Position numbers and translations under genes: made by a program. The notes under the pieces are model-generated. The model saw only the letters and a list, made by a program, of their open reading frames with translations. It searched no databases and was not told the origin of the DNA. Of a stretch of DNA of 64,000 nucleotides, positions 8,523 to 17,359 are shown piece by piece; the first letter of the stretch is position 1; every line of letters begins with the position of its first letter. This DNA comes from DATMGU01 sp035555315. GTDB taxonomy: Bacteria > Pseudomonadota > Alphaproteobacteria > ATCC43930 > CGMCC-115725. Where the stretch lies: assembly GCA_035555315.1 (NCBI GenBank), contig DATMGU010000126.1, forward strand, positions 203,705 to 267,704, written 5' to 3'.

Positions 8523-9155
8523 TTGTTTCATCATCACGATCACCATCCACACAGGCACGGCGACCATGCCCATCAGAATCACGGACGCCGCCATGGCCGC
8601 CGCTTCGCGCGGGACGAAGCGATGCCGAACAGCGACGCCGATCGCGGACACCGGGGGCCGCATGGCCACGGACGGGGCGGCCGTGGACGGGGTGGACGGC
8701 ACCGCCCGTTCGATCACGGCGAATTGCGCTTCATCATCCTGCGGCTGATCGGCGAACAGCCGCGCCATGGCTACGAGATCATCAAGGCGATCGAGGATGC
8801 GTTCGGCGGCACCTATAGCCCCAGCCCAGGCGTGGTCTATCCGACATTGACCCTGCTGGAGGAGCTGGGTCATGCGACCGTCACCGCCGAGGCCGGCAAG
8901 AAGCGCTACGCCATCACCGAAGCGGGCAGCGAGTTCCTCGCGGCCAATCAGGCCACCGCGGACGCGGCGGCAGGCCGCATGGATGACGCCAGGCGCCGGA
9001 TCGGCGGCGGACCGCCACCGCAGCTGGTGCGCGCCATGGAAAATTTGAAATTGGCGCTCTCGCTGCGGCTGTCGCGCGGCGCGATCACCGACGACGAAAT
9101 CCGCCGGCTGGCGGCGGCACTCGATGCCGCCGTCGCGGAGATCGAACGCGGCTGA
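8523..9155 (+). CDS. PadR family metal-responsive-type regulator with His-rich N-terminus (YqjI-like)
   Basis: 210 residues from TTG 8523, chosen because GGAG lies 6 bases upstream and the start opens directly into the His-rich arm. Residues 1-55 are packed with His, Arg and Gly (it begins FHHHDHHPHRH). Then comes a PadR winged helix: FDHGELRFIILRLIGEQPRHGYEIIKAI in two parts, a SPSPGVVYPTLTLLEELG recognition region and GKKRYAIT. The architecture matches Escherichia coli YqjI, a nickel/iron-responsive repressor whose His-rich arm binds metal. No ferric reductase (the E. coli target) is adjacent; neighbours are a cardiolipin synthase-like gene and an exporter 51 bases downstream. Confidence 0.85.
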   Translation: MFHHHDHHPHRHGDHAHQNHGRRHGRRFARDEAMPNSDADRGHRGPHGHGRGGRGRGGRHRPFDHGELRFIILRLIGEQPRHGYEIIKAIEDAFGGTYSPSPGVVYPTLTLLEELGHATVTAEAGKKRYAITEAGSEFLAANQATADAAAGRMDDARRRIGGGPPPQLVRAMENLKLALSLRLSRGAITDDEIRRLAAALDAAVAEIERG

Positions 9156-9206
9156 CTTTCCGCGACTGGGCACTATATCCATGATGACGCGCGGAGATCC
9201 CCCTCG

Positions 9207-10598
9207 ATGATCACGGATGACGGACTGCCCATACCCAGGCGGCATTGGGCGACGCTGACCATGGCGCTGGCGATCACGCTGGCGGTCTTGGACGGCGCCA
9301 TCGCCAATATCGCCCTGCCGACGATCGCGGAGGAGTTGCAGGTCAGCGCCGCCGCGTCGATCTGGGTGGTGAACGCCTATCAGATCGCCGTCACCATCGC
9401 GCTGCTACCGCTGGCCTCGCTCGGCGATATCTACGGCTATCGCCGCGTTTTCAAGATTGGGCTCGCGGTGTTCACCGCGGCGTCGCTCGCCTGCGCGCTA
9501 TCGGACTCGCTGGTGATGCTGTCGATCGCCCGGATCATCCAGGGTTTCGGCGCCGCCGGCATCATGAGCGTCAACGCGGCTCTAGTCCGGTACATCTATC
9601 CGCGGGATAGGCTGGGCCGGGGCATCGCGATGGTCGCCCTGACGGTCGCGGTCTCGTCCGCGATCAGCCCCAGCATCGCCGCGGCGGTGCTCTCCGTCGC
9701 GAGCTGGCATTGGCTGTTCGCGATCAATGTTCCGATCGGCATTTTGGGGCTGCTCACCTCCGGCACCCTGCCACGGACCGATCGGGCGGCACATCGCTTC
9801 GATGTCGGCAGCGCGTTCCTCAATGCGCTTACCTTCGGACTGGTGATCGCCGGCATCGACGGGTTGGGGCATGGCGAGAACCCTATCCGTGTCGGCGCCG
9901 AATTGGCTGTGGCGGCGCTGGCCGGCATCGTGCTGGTTCGCCGCCAATTGTCGCGGCCGGCGCCGCTCCTGCCGATCGACCTGCTGCGATTGCCGGTCTT
10001 CGCCTTGTCGATCGCGACCTCGATCTGCTCGTTCATCGCGGCGGCGCTCGCCCTCGTATCGCTGCCCTTCTATCTGCAGACCATCCTGGGCCGAAGCCAG
10101 GTCGAGACCGGCCTGCTGATGACGCCGTGGCCGGTGACCGTGGCCATCGTCGCACCGATCGCCGGACGATTGGCCGACCGGTATTCCGCCGGCGTGCTGG
10201 GCGGCATCGGCCTGGTCATCTTCGCGGTCGGCCTGGCGCTCACGGCAGGTTTGCCGATACATCCGACATCCGCCGACATCGTTTGGCGGATGATCATCTG
10301 CGGCTTTGGCTTCGCCCTGTTCCAGTCGCCCAACAACCGGGCGATGATCGGTGCCGCCCCTCGGCACAGAAGCGGCGCCGCCGGCGGCATGCTGTCGACC
10401 GCGCGGCTGCTCGGCCAAACGACCGGCGCGTTGCTGGTCGGCATGATCTTCGGCCTGCTGCCCGGCATGGGCGCCGGCACCACCGTGGCGCTGATCGTCG
10501 CCGCATGTTTCGCCGGTGCGGCCGCGCTCGTCAGCTGCGCACGGATGGTCGATTTTCCGGCGCCGTCGCGTGCGGCGCCGGACATACCGATCGAGTAG
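9207..10598 (+). CDS. MFS drug:H+ antiporter, DHA2 (14-helix) type
   Basis: 463 residues, strongly hydrophobic throughout. The N-terminal helix contains LDGAIANIALPTIAEEL, the DHA2-specific pattern, followed by motif A GDIYGYRR and the ARIIQGFGAAG motif. The central region has the extra two helices expected for 14-helix members. It is an inner-membrane proton-driven exporter; the substrate cannot be told from sequence. It starts 51 bases after the PadR regulator in the same direction, so co-transcription and metal-responsive control are possible. A weak GGAG lies about 10 bases before the ATG. Confidence 0.88.
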   Translation: MITDDGLPIPRRHWATLTMALAITLAVLDGAIANIALPTIAEELQVSAAASIWVVNAYQIAVTIALLPLASLGDIYGYRRVFKIGLAVFTAASLACALSDSLVMLSIARIIQGFGAAGIMSVNAALVRYIYPRDRLGRGIAMVALTVAVSSAISPSIAAAVLSVASWHWLFAINVPIGILGLLTSGTLPRTDRAAHRFDVGSAFLNALTFGLVIAGIDGLGHGENPIRVGAELAVAALAGIVLVRRQLSRPAPLLPIDLLRLPVFALSIATSICSFIAAALALVSLPFYLQTILGRSQVETGLLMTPWPVTVAIVAPIAGRLADRYSAGVLGGIGLVIFAVGLALTAGLPIHPTSADIVWRMIICGFGFALFQSPNNRAMIGAAPRHRSGAAGGMLSTARLLGQTTGALLVGMIFGLLPGMGAGTTVALIVAACFAGAAALVSCARMVDFPAPSRAAPDIPIE

Positions 10599-10613
10599 CG
10601 GGAAAGCCCCGCG

Positions 10614-11561
10614 CTATTCGGCCTGCACCACGTCCTTGGCGGCGGCGAGACCGACGCCCCGCCACTCCTTGACCGCGATGAACAAGCCGCTGGCGATGAT
10701 CAGGGCGGCGCCGACGAACACCGCCGGCGCCGGGATATCGCCCCAGATCACGAAGCCGAGACCGAACGCCCAGACCAGGGCGGTGAATTCCATCGGAGCG
10801 GTGACCGAGGCGGGTGCCCGGCGGATGCCGGCCAGCAGCAGGCTCTGCCCGCCCGCCCCAACCAGACCAACCACAGCCATCAGCCCGAATTTGGACAGGC
10901 TGGGGGTCTGCCAATGCCACGGCATCATCGCCCCGCAGGCGATCAGCAGCACGAAATTCGAGGTCACCATCTGGACGCGGATATTGGCGGACCCGCTGAT
11001 GCTGCGCAGCAGGACCATCGCCAAGGCCCATAACGCCGCCGCCGCCAGCGCCATCAGGACCGGCGGCAGGTGGCTGAGATCATGGGGCTGGCAAGCGATG
11101 ACGACGCCGGTGAACCCGACGCCGACGGCACAGGAGCGGACCCAATCGAGCCGCTCGCCCAGAAGCAGCACCGCCAGCAGGGTGACCAGCAGCGGGGCGG
11201 TGAAATAGGCGGTCATCAGCTCGGCGAGTTGCAGATATTGGCTGGCGCTGTAGTACAGCAACCAGGCGACCAACACCAAAGCCCCCCGTCCGATCAGCGG
11301 ATAGAGGACGGGCGATGTCAGCGTCTCGCGCACCACCGACGTCCCGCCGGTGACCAGGCAGAGCGTCAGGATGAAGACGCTGCGCATGAACAGGATTTCC
11401 CAGACGGAAGTATCCGCCACCAGCCATTTGATCGCCGCGTCATGCCACGAGAACAAGAAATAGGACAGGAAGGTGAAAGCCATCCCAAGCACCAGGGGAT
11501 CGCCGAACCGCAGCCGCTGCGCAAGCCGGGGGCGGTCCGGAACGGGAATTGGCAACACCAT
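10614..11561 (-). CDS. EamA/DMT family transporter
   Basis: 315 residues with about ten hydrophobic segments in two EamA repeats of roughly 140 residues. The N-terminal repeat begins GMAFTFLSYFLFSWHDAAIKWL and the second has the ELMTAYFTAPLLVTLLAV and GVVIACQ segments typical of drug/metabolite transporters of the RhaT/EamA type. It is an inner-membrane exporter of unknown substrate. It converges on the DHA2 exporter, with only 15 bases between the stops. No strong ribosome-binding site precedes ATG 11561, so a slightly later start is possible. Confidence 0.85.
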   Translation of the reverse strand: MVLPIPVPDRPRLAQRLRFGDPLVLGMAFTFLSYFLFSWHDAAIKWLVADTSVWEILFMRSVFILTLCLVTGGTSVVRETLTSPVLYPLIGRGALVLVAWLLYYSASQYLQLAELMTAYFTAPLLVTLLAVLLLGERLDWVRSCAVGVGFTGVVIACQPHDLSHLPPVLMALAAAALWALAMVLLRSISGSANIRVQMVTSNFVLLIACGAMMPWHWQTPSLSKFGLMAVVGLVGAGGQSLLLAGIRRAPASVTAPMEFTALVWAFGLGFVIWGDIPAPAVFVGAALIIASGLFIAVKEWRGVGLAAAKDVVQAE

Positions 11562-11588
11562 GTCGGAAGATACTCGTTAAGGAGGAAA

Positions 11589-11603
11589 GGGCCACGGCGG
11601 CCC
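11589..11603 (-). terminator. Possible terminator hairpin after the cyclic-nucleotide-binding gene
   Basis: On the minus strand GGGCC-GCCGT-GGCCC is followed by TTTCC, between the stop at 11648 and the EamA gene start. The stem is only 5 bp and the T-tract is short, so this is a weak call. Confidence 0.3.
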
Positions 11604-11647
11604 CGCCTTCCGCCCCGGCTGACGAGGATTTTGGAGGCTGGTCAGGT

Positions 11648-12025
11648 TTAGGTAACGCCGCCATGCCGGGTGTTCATCGCGCGCAGGCGCCGCATGACGA
11701 CCTTTAGAACGTTGAGGCTGAACAACGGCATCTGCTGCACCATCGACAGAAACCGGCGCTCATCGACCATCGCCAGCTCACACTCGGTAACCGCTATGGC
11801 TCCTATGCTGCGCCCGCCGTGATCGACCAGCGCCATCTCGCCAAAGATGCCGCCCGCCTCGACGTCCTCGAAGACGACATTGCCGTCACCGAGCCGTATC
11901 GTACCGGATTTCACCACATACATGTGAAGGGCCGGATCGCCGCGCTTGAACAGAACTTCACCCGCCCTCAGCGTCACCGAAGTCGGCTCATTGCGGAACA
12001 ACGGCAGGAAATTCGGCTCGGTCAT
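11648..12025 (-). CDS. Stand-alone cyclic nucleotide-binding domain protein
   Basis: 125 residues that consist only of a cNMP-binding beta-roll: VTLRAGEVLFKRGD at the start, a central GTIRLGDG turn, the phosphate-binding cassette region FGEMALVDHGGRSIGAIA, and a C-terminal helix ending at residue 125. There is no Crp/Fnr helix-turn-helix and no kinase or channel domain, so it may act as a ligand-binding partner protein. In the cassette the Arg of GGRSIGAIA is in the place where cAMP-binding proteins keep the phosphate-contacting Arg. It lies downstream of a CheY-like gene in the same orientation, 71 bases apart. A class III cyclase is encoded in the window at 31814. Confidence 0.8.
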   Translation of the reverse strand: MTEPNFLPLFRNEPTSVTLRAGEVLFKRGDPALHMYVVKSGTIRLGDGNVVFEDVEAGGIFGEMALVDHGGRSIGAIAVTECELAMVDERRFLSMVQQMPLFSLNVLKVVMRRLRAMNTRHGGVT

Positions 12026-12096
12026 GGCGTCCCCCAGGATCCCAACGGCACGGGTGATACCCTGCCGAACCGCCGATCACAAGATCTGGTATCGGT

Positions 12097-12453
12097 TCAG
12101 TGAGCGTTCAAAATGCCGTCCAGCAGACGCTTCAATTCGGTCGGCCGCCAAGGCTTTGAAATGAAAGGGATGTCGGCGAGTGGCTGCTCCCCATGGAAAC
12201 CGGAGGTTAGGATGATCTTCAGAGCCGGGTAGCGGCGCAACGCCTCCGCCGCGAGCTCCTGCCCCGACATGCCCGGCATCCGAACATCGCTGAACATGAT
12301 GGAAACGGCTGGGTTGTGGTCCAGCAAGTCGAGGGCCGCCGCGCCATTCTCGGCGATAAAGACCTCGTGACCAAAATCCTCGAAAACCATCGCCGTGAAG
12401 GATCGGACGTCGTCGTCGTCATCCACGACCAAGACCGAGCGGGGGTTGCCCAT
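12097..12453 (-). CDS. Single-domain response regulator (CheY-like receiver)
   Basis: 118 residues from the ATG at 12453, chosen over an upstream TTG because GGGAG stands 5 bases before it. The receiver fold is complete: VLVVDDDDDVR supplies the acidic pocket, SDVRMPGMSG the phospho-acceptor Asp, ILTSG the conserved Thr/Ser and FISKPW the conserved Lys. There is no output domain. The sequence resembles receivers paired with hybrid or PAS-type histidine kinases; an orphan kinase lies about 5 kb away (17360-19036). A 19-bp palindrome lies 31 bases upstream of the start. Confidence 0.88.
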   Translation of the reverse strand: MGNPRSVLVVDDDDDVRSFTAMVFEDFGHEVFIAENGAAALDLLDHNPAVSIMFSDVRMPGMSGQELAAEALRRYPALKIILTSGFHGEQPLADIPFISKPWRPTELKRLLDGILNAH

Positions 12454-12483
12454 GGCGGCTCCCAAGCCACTGTCGCAGTATCT

Positions 12484-12502
12484 CTATGTTACAATAACAT
12501 AG
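12484..12502. promoter_or_regulatory. 19-bp palindrome upstream of the response regulator
   Basis: CTATGTTACAATAACATAG is a perfect 8-bp inverted repeat with a 3-base centre. It lies 31-49 bases before the response regulator start, in an AT-rich patch unlike the surroundings, and fits a dimeric repressor or activator site. The binding protein is not identified. Confidence 0.6.
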
Positions 12503-12564
12503 ATCGTCGCCTAGTCGGACTCCGACGCGCCGCCGTTTAATTTTTGGCGACACGTCGACCTAAG

Positions 12565-13266
12565 CTAAACGCCGAGATAATTCTGAATGACCGCTGGTTC
12601 GGCGTCGAGTGCCATCGCGTCGCCACGCCAGACGGTCCGGCCTTTTTCGATGACCACGAAACGGTCGGCCAAGTGCTTGAGCACCATAATATTCTTGTCG
12701 ACGACCAGGATCGCCTGGCCCGTGCTCTTGAGCTGCCTCAGGCAACGCCAGATCTCGCGTCGGATCAGCGGCGCCAGGCCCTCGGTCGCCTCGTCCAGGA
12801 TCAGCAGCCGGGGATTGGTCATCAAGGCGCGGCCGATCGCCAGCATCTGCTGCTCGCCCCCGGAGAGCGTGCCGGCCGATTGGGCATGACGCTCGGCAAG
12901 CCGCGGGAACAGGTCGTAGACCTTGTCGAGCGTCCACGGCTCGACATGGCCGGCGCGGTTAGCCGCCGTCGCGACCAGGTTTTCGCGCACGGTCAGCATG
13001 GTGAAGACCCGGCGCCCCTCCGGTACCAGGCCGATGCCCAGGCGGGCGATCGTCTCGGGCGCCGCCCCGGCGATCGGCCGCCCGTCGAAGCGCACCTCGC
13101 CGCTAAGCGGCGGTGTCAGGCCAAGGATCGAGCGGATCGTCGTCGTCTTGCCCATGCCGTTGCGGCCGAGCAGCGCCACGACCTCGCCGGCAGCCACATC
13201 GAGGCCGATATCGAACAGCACCTGGCTTCGTCCATAAGCGGTCTGGAGTTCCCTCACCTCAAGCAT
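12565..13266 (-). CDS. livF: Branched-chain amino acid-type ABC transporter ATPase (LivF)
   Basis: 233 residues, the family length. Walker A is GRNGMGKTT, the signature is LSGGEQQML, Walker B is LLILDEATEGLAP, and the LivF hallmark GLVPEGRRVF is present. It ends YLGV, typical of LivF. With LivG it powers uptake through the LivH/LivM channel. It is the last gene of a five-gene operon read leftwards: binding protein, livH, livM, livG, livF. The substrate could be branched-chain amino acids, amides or other small molecules, since this family is broad. Confidence 0.93.
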   Translation of the reverse strand: MLEVRELQTAYGRSQVLFDIGLDVAAGEVVALLGRNGMGKTTTIRSILGLTPPLSGEVRFDGRPIAGAAPETIARLGIGLVPEGRRVFTMLTVRENLVATAANRAGHVEPWTLDKVYDLFPRLAERHAQSAGTLSGGEQQMLAIGRALMTNPRLLILDEATEGLAPLIRREIWRCLRQLKSTGQAILVVDKNIMVLKHLADRFVVIEKGRTVWRGDAMALDAEPAVIQNYLGV

Positions 13267-13281
13267 GACGCCACCCGGCCA

Positions 13282-14040
13282 TCAGAGATCCACCTCGGCT
13301 TGGCCCAGATAGGCGTCGGCAACCATTGGATCGTCCCGAATCGCCTGGGGCGTGCCGGTGACGATCGCCCGTCCATAAACCAGCACGGTGATCTGATCGG
13401 CCAGCGCGAACACCGCATCCATGTCGTGTTCGACCAGCAATAGCGTGACGCTACCACGCAGCTTTCGCAGCACCTCGACCATGCGCCGGGATTCCTCGGG
13501 GCCCATGCCGGCCATCGGCTCGTCGAGCAGCAGCATGCGTGGCTTTGTCGCCAGCGCCATCGCCAGCTCCAGCTGGCGTTGCTCGCCGTAAGCGAGGTCG
13601 CCGGCCCGCACAGCCCCCCGGCGGCCGAGGCCGATCTCGTCGAGCATCGCCCGCGCCGGCTCGCGCAGGGCGGGATCCCGGCCTGCATCGCGCCAGAACC
13701 GAAAGCCATGGCCGAGGCGGGCCTGAACCGCCAGCGCCACATTATCCTCGGCCGTGAAATTCGGCAGCACCGAGGTGATCTGGAACGACCGCGCCAACCC
13801 CCGCCGCACACGGCGCGGCATGGAAAGCGCCGTGACCTCCACGCCGTCGAAGCGGATCGAGCCGGCGGTTTGGCGCACCTCGCCGGCCAGCTGGGCGATC
13901 AGCGTGCTTTTGCCCGCCCCGTTCGGCCCGATCAGCGCGCGGCATTCACCGGCCTCGATGGCGAGATCGAGATGATCGGTCGCGAGGAGGCCGCCATAAC
14001 GCTTGACCAGCCCACGGACCTCCAGCAGCGGCTCAGTCAT
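13282..14040 (-). CDS. livG: Branched-chain amino acid-type ABC transporter ATPase (LivG)
   Basis: 252 residues from the ATG at 14040; an in-frame ATG five codons earlier (14055) would lengthen the overlap with livM. Walker A is GPNGAGKST, the Q-loop region reads RSFQITSVLPNFT, the signature is LAYGEQRQLELAMAL (the LAYGEQR form typical of LivG) and Walker B is MLLLDEPMAGMGPEE. The C-terminus ends DAYLGQAEVDL. It forms the cytoplasmic heterodimer with LivF, whose gene begins 15 bases downstream. It overlaps the end of livM by 8 bases. Confidence 0.93.
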   Translation of the reverse strand: MTEPLLEVRGLVKRYGGLLATDHLDLAIEAGECRALIGPNGAGKSTLIAQLAGEVRQTAGSIRFDGVEVTALSMPRRVRRGLARSFQITSVLPNFTAEDNVALAVQARLGHGFRFWRDAGRDPALREPARAMLDEIGLGRRGAVRAGDLAYGEQRQLELAMALATKPRMLLLDEPMAGMGPEESRRMVEVLRKLRGSVTLLLVEHDMDAVFALADQITVLVYGRAIVTGTPQAIRDDPMVADAYLGQAEVDL

Positions 14041-15061
14041 GCCCACCCCCATCATCGGCGCCCCGCGCGGCGATACCGGATCGCTTCTCGGTGAGCAGAC
14101 CGTAAAGCCCGCGCCGGGTGAACAGCACGACCACCACCAGGATCGGGCCGAGTATGACCATCCAATGCTCGGTCCAGGCGCCCAGCACCGTCTCCAGCAG
14201 GATCAACGCCACGGCCCCGAGGATCGGACCGTACAAGGTGCCGATACCACCCAGGATGACCATCACCAGCAATTCACCGGATTTGGTCCAATGCAGCAGT
14301 TCCGGACTGACGAACCGCGTCTGATTGGCTAGGAGGGCACCGGCCAGGCCGGCGCCGGCGCCGGCCAGCACGAAAGCCGCGAGCTTGTAGCCATAAGGTT
14401 CGATACCCAGAGCGGAGACGCGGCGCTGATTCTCCTTGATGCCACGCAGCACCGTGCCGAACCGCGCCGCCAGGATGCGCCGGGCCAGCGCCACGAACAC
14501 CACCAGGCAGGCAAGGCAAACATAGTAGAAGGTCGCTTCGTCCCGTGGATCGAGGCCGGGCAGCAGATTGCGCCGGCGCAGCGACAGCCCGTCATCGCCG
14601 CCATAGACCTTGAGTGAGACGGTGAGGAAATACAGCATCTGGGCGAAGGCGAGCGTGATCATGATGAAATGCACGCCGTCGGTGCGCAGCGACAGGGCGC
14701 CGATCACCAGGGCCGCCAGCGCCGTGACCAACACCGCCGCGGGCCAGGCGATCCAGGCCTGGTTGGTACCGTCGATGAGGCCGAACAACGGCGCATCGGC
14801 GCCCAGCTGGAACGCCAGGACCCCCACCACATAGCCGCCCAGCCCGAGAAACGCCGCATGGCCGAAGCTGACCAAGCCACCGAAGCCGACCAGCAGGTCG
14901 AGGCTGACCGCCGCCAGAGCATAGATCACCATGCGCGTGCCGAGGCCGACCAGGAACGGCTTTCCCAACAGCGGCATGACCAGCGGATAGGCCAGCAGCA
15001 CGGCCAAGCCGATAATCAGCACGGCGCGCTGACGACCAGAAACAGGAATGGCTTCACCCAT
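14033..15061 (-). CDS. livM: Branched-chain amino acid-type ABC transporter permease (LivM)
   Basis: 342 residues, about ten hydrophobic segments. Typical LivM features are LGGYVVGVLAFQLG near the first third, the LRTDGVHFIMITLAFAQM segment, GIKENQRRVSALGI as the ATPase-docking loop, and VMVILGGIGTLYGPILGA near the C-terminus. It forms the channel with LivH. Its start overlaps the livH stop by 8 bases and its end overlaps livG, so the operon is tightly coupled. The C-terminal tail carries a short polar Gly/Asp-rich extension. Confidence 0.92.
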   Translation of the reverse strand: MGEAIPVSGRQRAVLIIGLAVLLAYPLVMPLLGKPFLVGLGTRMVIYALAAVSLDLLVGFGGLVSFGHAAFLGLGGYVVGVLAFQLGADAPLFGLIDGTNQAWIAWPAAVLVTALAALVIGALSLRTDGVHFIMITLAFAQMLYFLTVSLKVYGGDDGLSLRRRNLLPGLDPRDEATFYYVCLACLVVFVALARRILAARFGTVLRGIKENQRRVSALGIEPYGYKLAAFVLAGAGAGLAGALLANQTRFVSPELLHWTKSGELLVMVILGGIGTLYGPILGAVALILLETVLGAWTEHWMVILGPILVVVVLFTRRGLYGLLTEKRSGIAARGADDGGGHD

Positions 15062-15968
15062 GGGCGGGCAACAGGCCCCGAGGCCGCCAGAGGAGGATGC
15101 CCGCCATCAGCACATAGACCGCGATCGACGAGACGCCGCCGCCCAGCGCATCCGCCTCGGAGAGCGGCATCATGCTGCGCAGCAAACCAGGCAGAAAGGC
15201 GCGGGTCATCGTGTCGACCAGACCGACCAGCAAGGCGCCGGCCATGGCGCCGCGGATCGATCCGACACCGCCGATGATGATGACGACGAAGGTCTGGATC
15301 AACACCGGCTCCCCCATGCCGACCTGCACCGAGAAGATCGGCCCGGCCATGGCACCGGCCAAACCCGCGAGCAGAGCGCCGAGGGTGAACACGGCGGTGT
15401 AGAGCAACCGGACATCGACCCCCAAGGCGCGCAGCATCTCGCGATCGGTCGTGCCGGCACGCACCAGCATGCCGATACGGGTCCGCGCGATCAGCCCGTA
15501 GAGCAAGGCGGCCACCAGGCCCCCGACCAGCAGGATAGCCAGGCGATAGACCGGATAAGGGATGCCGGGAATGAACTCGATCGAGCCGCCGAGTGCCGCC
15601 GGCACATCCGCGAAGAGCGGCTGGCGCCCGAACAGCATCGTGGTCGCTTCATTGAAGAACAGGATCAAGCCATAGGTCGCCAGCACCTGATCCAGATGGT
15701 CACGCTGGTAGAGGCGGCGCAGCACCAGCCATTCGATCGCCAAACCGGCCAGGGCCGCGGCGGTGACACCGCCCAGCAAGGCCAGGATGAATGAGCCGGT
15801 CAGCCGCCCGACCGCGGCGGCCGCGAAGGCACCGATCATGTACAGCGAGCCATGGGCCAGGTTGATCAAGCCCATGATGCCGAACACCAAGGTCAAGCCG
15901 GCGGCCAGCAGAAACAGCATGACGCCGAATTGCAGCCCGTTCAGCAGCTGTTCAACGATCAGCAGCAC
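15054..15968 (-). CDS. livH: Branched-chain amino acid-type ABC transporter permease (LivH)
   Basis: 304 residues from a GTG start, beginning LLIVEQLLNGLQFGVMLFLLAAGLTLVFGIMGLINLAHGS in successive segments, which is the diagnostic LivH N-terminus. The docking region TTDREMLRALGVDV and the VVIIIGGVGSIRGAMAGAL segment are present. No strong ribosome-binding site precedes the GTG, which leaves the exact start uncertain. It is the first permease after the binding-protein gene, 42 bases away. Confidence 0.92.
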   Translation of the reverse strand: MLLIVEQLLNGLQFGVMLFLLAAGLTLVFGIMGLINLAHGSLYMIGAFAAAAVGRLTGSFILALLGGVTAAALAGLAIEWLVLRRLYQRDHLDQVLATYGLILFFNEATTMLFGRQPLFADVPAALGGSIEFIPGIPYPVYRLAILLVGGLVAALLYGLIARTRIGMLVRAGTTDREMLRALGVDVRLLYTAVFTLGALLAGLAGAMAGPIFSVQVGMGEPVLIQTFVVIIIGGVGSIRGAMAGALLVGLVDTMTRAFLPGLLRSMMPLSEADALGGGVSSIAVYVLMAGILLWRPRGLLPAHG

Positions 15969-16010
15969 GGCGGCGGCCGGCGACCAGTCGCTCTTTCCCC
16001 GATCCCGCTG

Positions 16011-17198
16011 CTACATCTTGCACTCGGCGGCATAGGCGTCGCCATGCTGCTCGAAGATCTTGCTGACGGTCTTCAGAGTGGGCTTGCCGTCGGCCCCTTT
16101 ATCGACCGAGAGCGCGAACCAATCCTGGATCGGATGCTGGTTGTTGGCGAATTTGAAGGGGCCGCGCACCGAGGCGAAATCCGCCTTGCGCAGGGCCGCG
16201 CGGAACGCATCGGCCTTATCGACATCGCCGCCGACCGCCTTCAAGGCACTACCGATCAGGCGTGCCGTGTCATAGCCCTGGCTCGCGTAATAGGTCGGCA
16301 TACGGCCGTATTTCGCCTTGAACGCGGCGACGAATTGCTGGCTGGCCGGATTGTCGAAATCGACATTCCAATGCGACGCGACCTGCACGCCGATGGCGGC
16401 ATCGCCGACCGCCTCCATGATATGCCAATCCATCGACGGTGCCGATACGAACATCGGCGTCGTATCCTTCAGCCCGGCCTGGACATATTGCTTCAGGAAG
16501 GTGATGCCGAGGCCACCGGGCTGGAACTGGAACACCGCGTCGGGCTTCGCGGCGCGGATCTGCGCCAGCTCGGCGGAGAAATCCGTCTGGTCCAGCTTGG
16601 TGTAGATCTCGCCGACGATCTCACCCTTGTAGAACCGCTTGAAGCCGGTCAGCGCGTCCTTACCGGCCTGGTAGTTCGGCGCCAGGATGAACATGCGCTT
16701 ATAGCCGTGGTTCTGAACGTTCTGCCCCGCCGCCTCGTGCAGGGCGTCATTCTGCCAGGCGACCGCGAAATAGTTCGGGTTGCATTCCTTGCCGGCGAGG
16801 TTCGACGGGGCGGCATTGGGCGAGATGTAGAAGGCGCCGGACTCGACGACATCGGGCACCACCGCCCCCGCGACGTTCGAGAAGATGATGCCGGTCAGGA
16901 TCTTGGCGTGCTCGCCCTGCAGATAGGTCTCGACGATCTGCTTGGCCGTAGCGGGCTTCAGCGCGTCATCCTGCACCAGCAGGCTGACCGGCACGCCGCC
17001 GAGCTTGCCGCCTTCCTGGTCGATCGCCAGCTGAAACGAGTCGCGAACATCCTCGCCGAGATAGCCGCCCGGGCCGGACAGGGTCGTGATCATGCCGATC
17101 TTGACCGGATCGGCCGCCGAAGCGCCGCTGGATAGACATGTGGCAACCAGACCGGCGACGACGGCGAAGGCACTCAGCGACGGCAACATTCTGCGCAT
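16011..17198 (-). CDS. Periplasmic substrate-binding protein of the LivJ/LivK family
   Basis: 395 residues from ATG 17198, chosen because it opens with a clear Sec signal (MRRMLPSLSAFAVVAGLVA, cleavage after ASA near residue 28) and GGGGA precedes it; an upstream TTG adds only polar sequence. The mature protein starts DPVKIGMITTLSGPGGYLGED, the Peripla_BP_6 pattern, with NYFAVAWQND and APNYQAGKD further on. It captures the ligand for the LivFGMH transporter. Family relatives bind branched-chain amino acids, amides or aromatic compounds; the ligand is not determined here. Confidence 0.92.
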   Translation of the reverse strand: MRRMLPSLSAFAVVAGLVATCLSSGASAADPVKIGMITTLSGPGGYLGEDVRDSFQLAIDQEGGKLGGVPVSLLVQDDALKPATAKQIVETYLQGEHAKILTGIIFSNVAGAVVPDVVESGAFYISPNAAPSNLAGKECNPNYFAVAWQNDALHEAAGQNVQNHGYKRMFILAPNYQAGKDALTGFKRFYKGEIVGEIYTKLDQTDFSAELAQIRAAKPDAVFQFQPGGLGITFLKQYVQAGLKDTTPMFVSAPSMDWHIMEAVGDAAIGVQVASHWNVDFDNPASQQFVAAFKAKYGRMPTYYASQGYDTARLIGSALKAVGGDVDKADAFRAALRKADFASVRGPFKFANNQHPIQDWFALSVDKGADGKPTLKTVSKIFEQHGDAYAAECKM

Positions 17199-17359
17199 GA
17201 CAAATCCCCGCGTTAGCTTTTTCCCCGCCGCGCGCCTAGCCCCCGCTTGCCCCCGCGGTTGAACCAAAACGCCTGACGATCAATCCAGCGATACGGTACG
17301 TCAGCGATAGACGTTTGACACCTAAAATATCTGGTCGGGAGTCCGAAAGCCGGCAAGCC

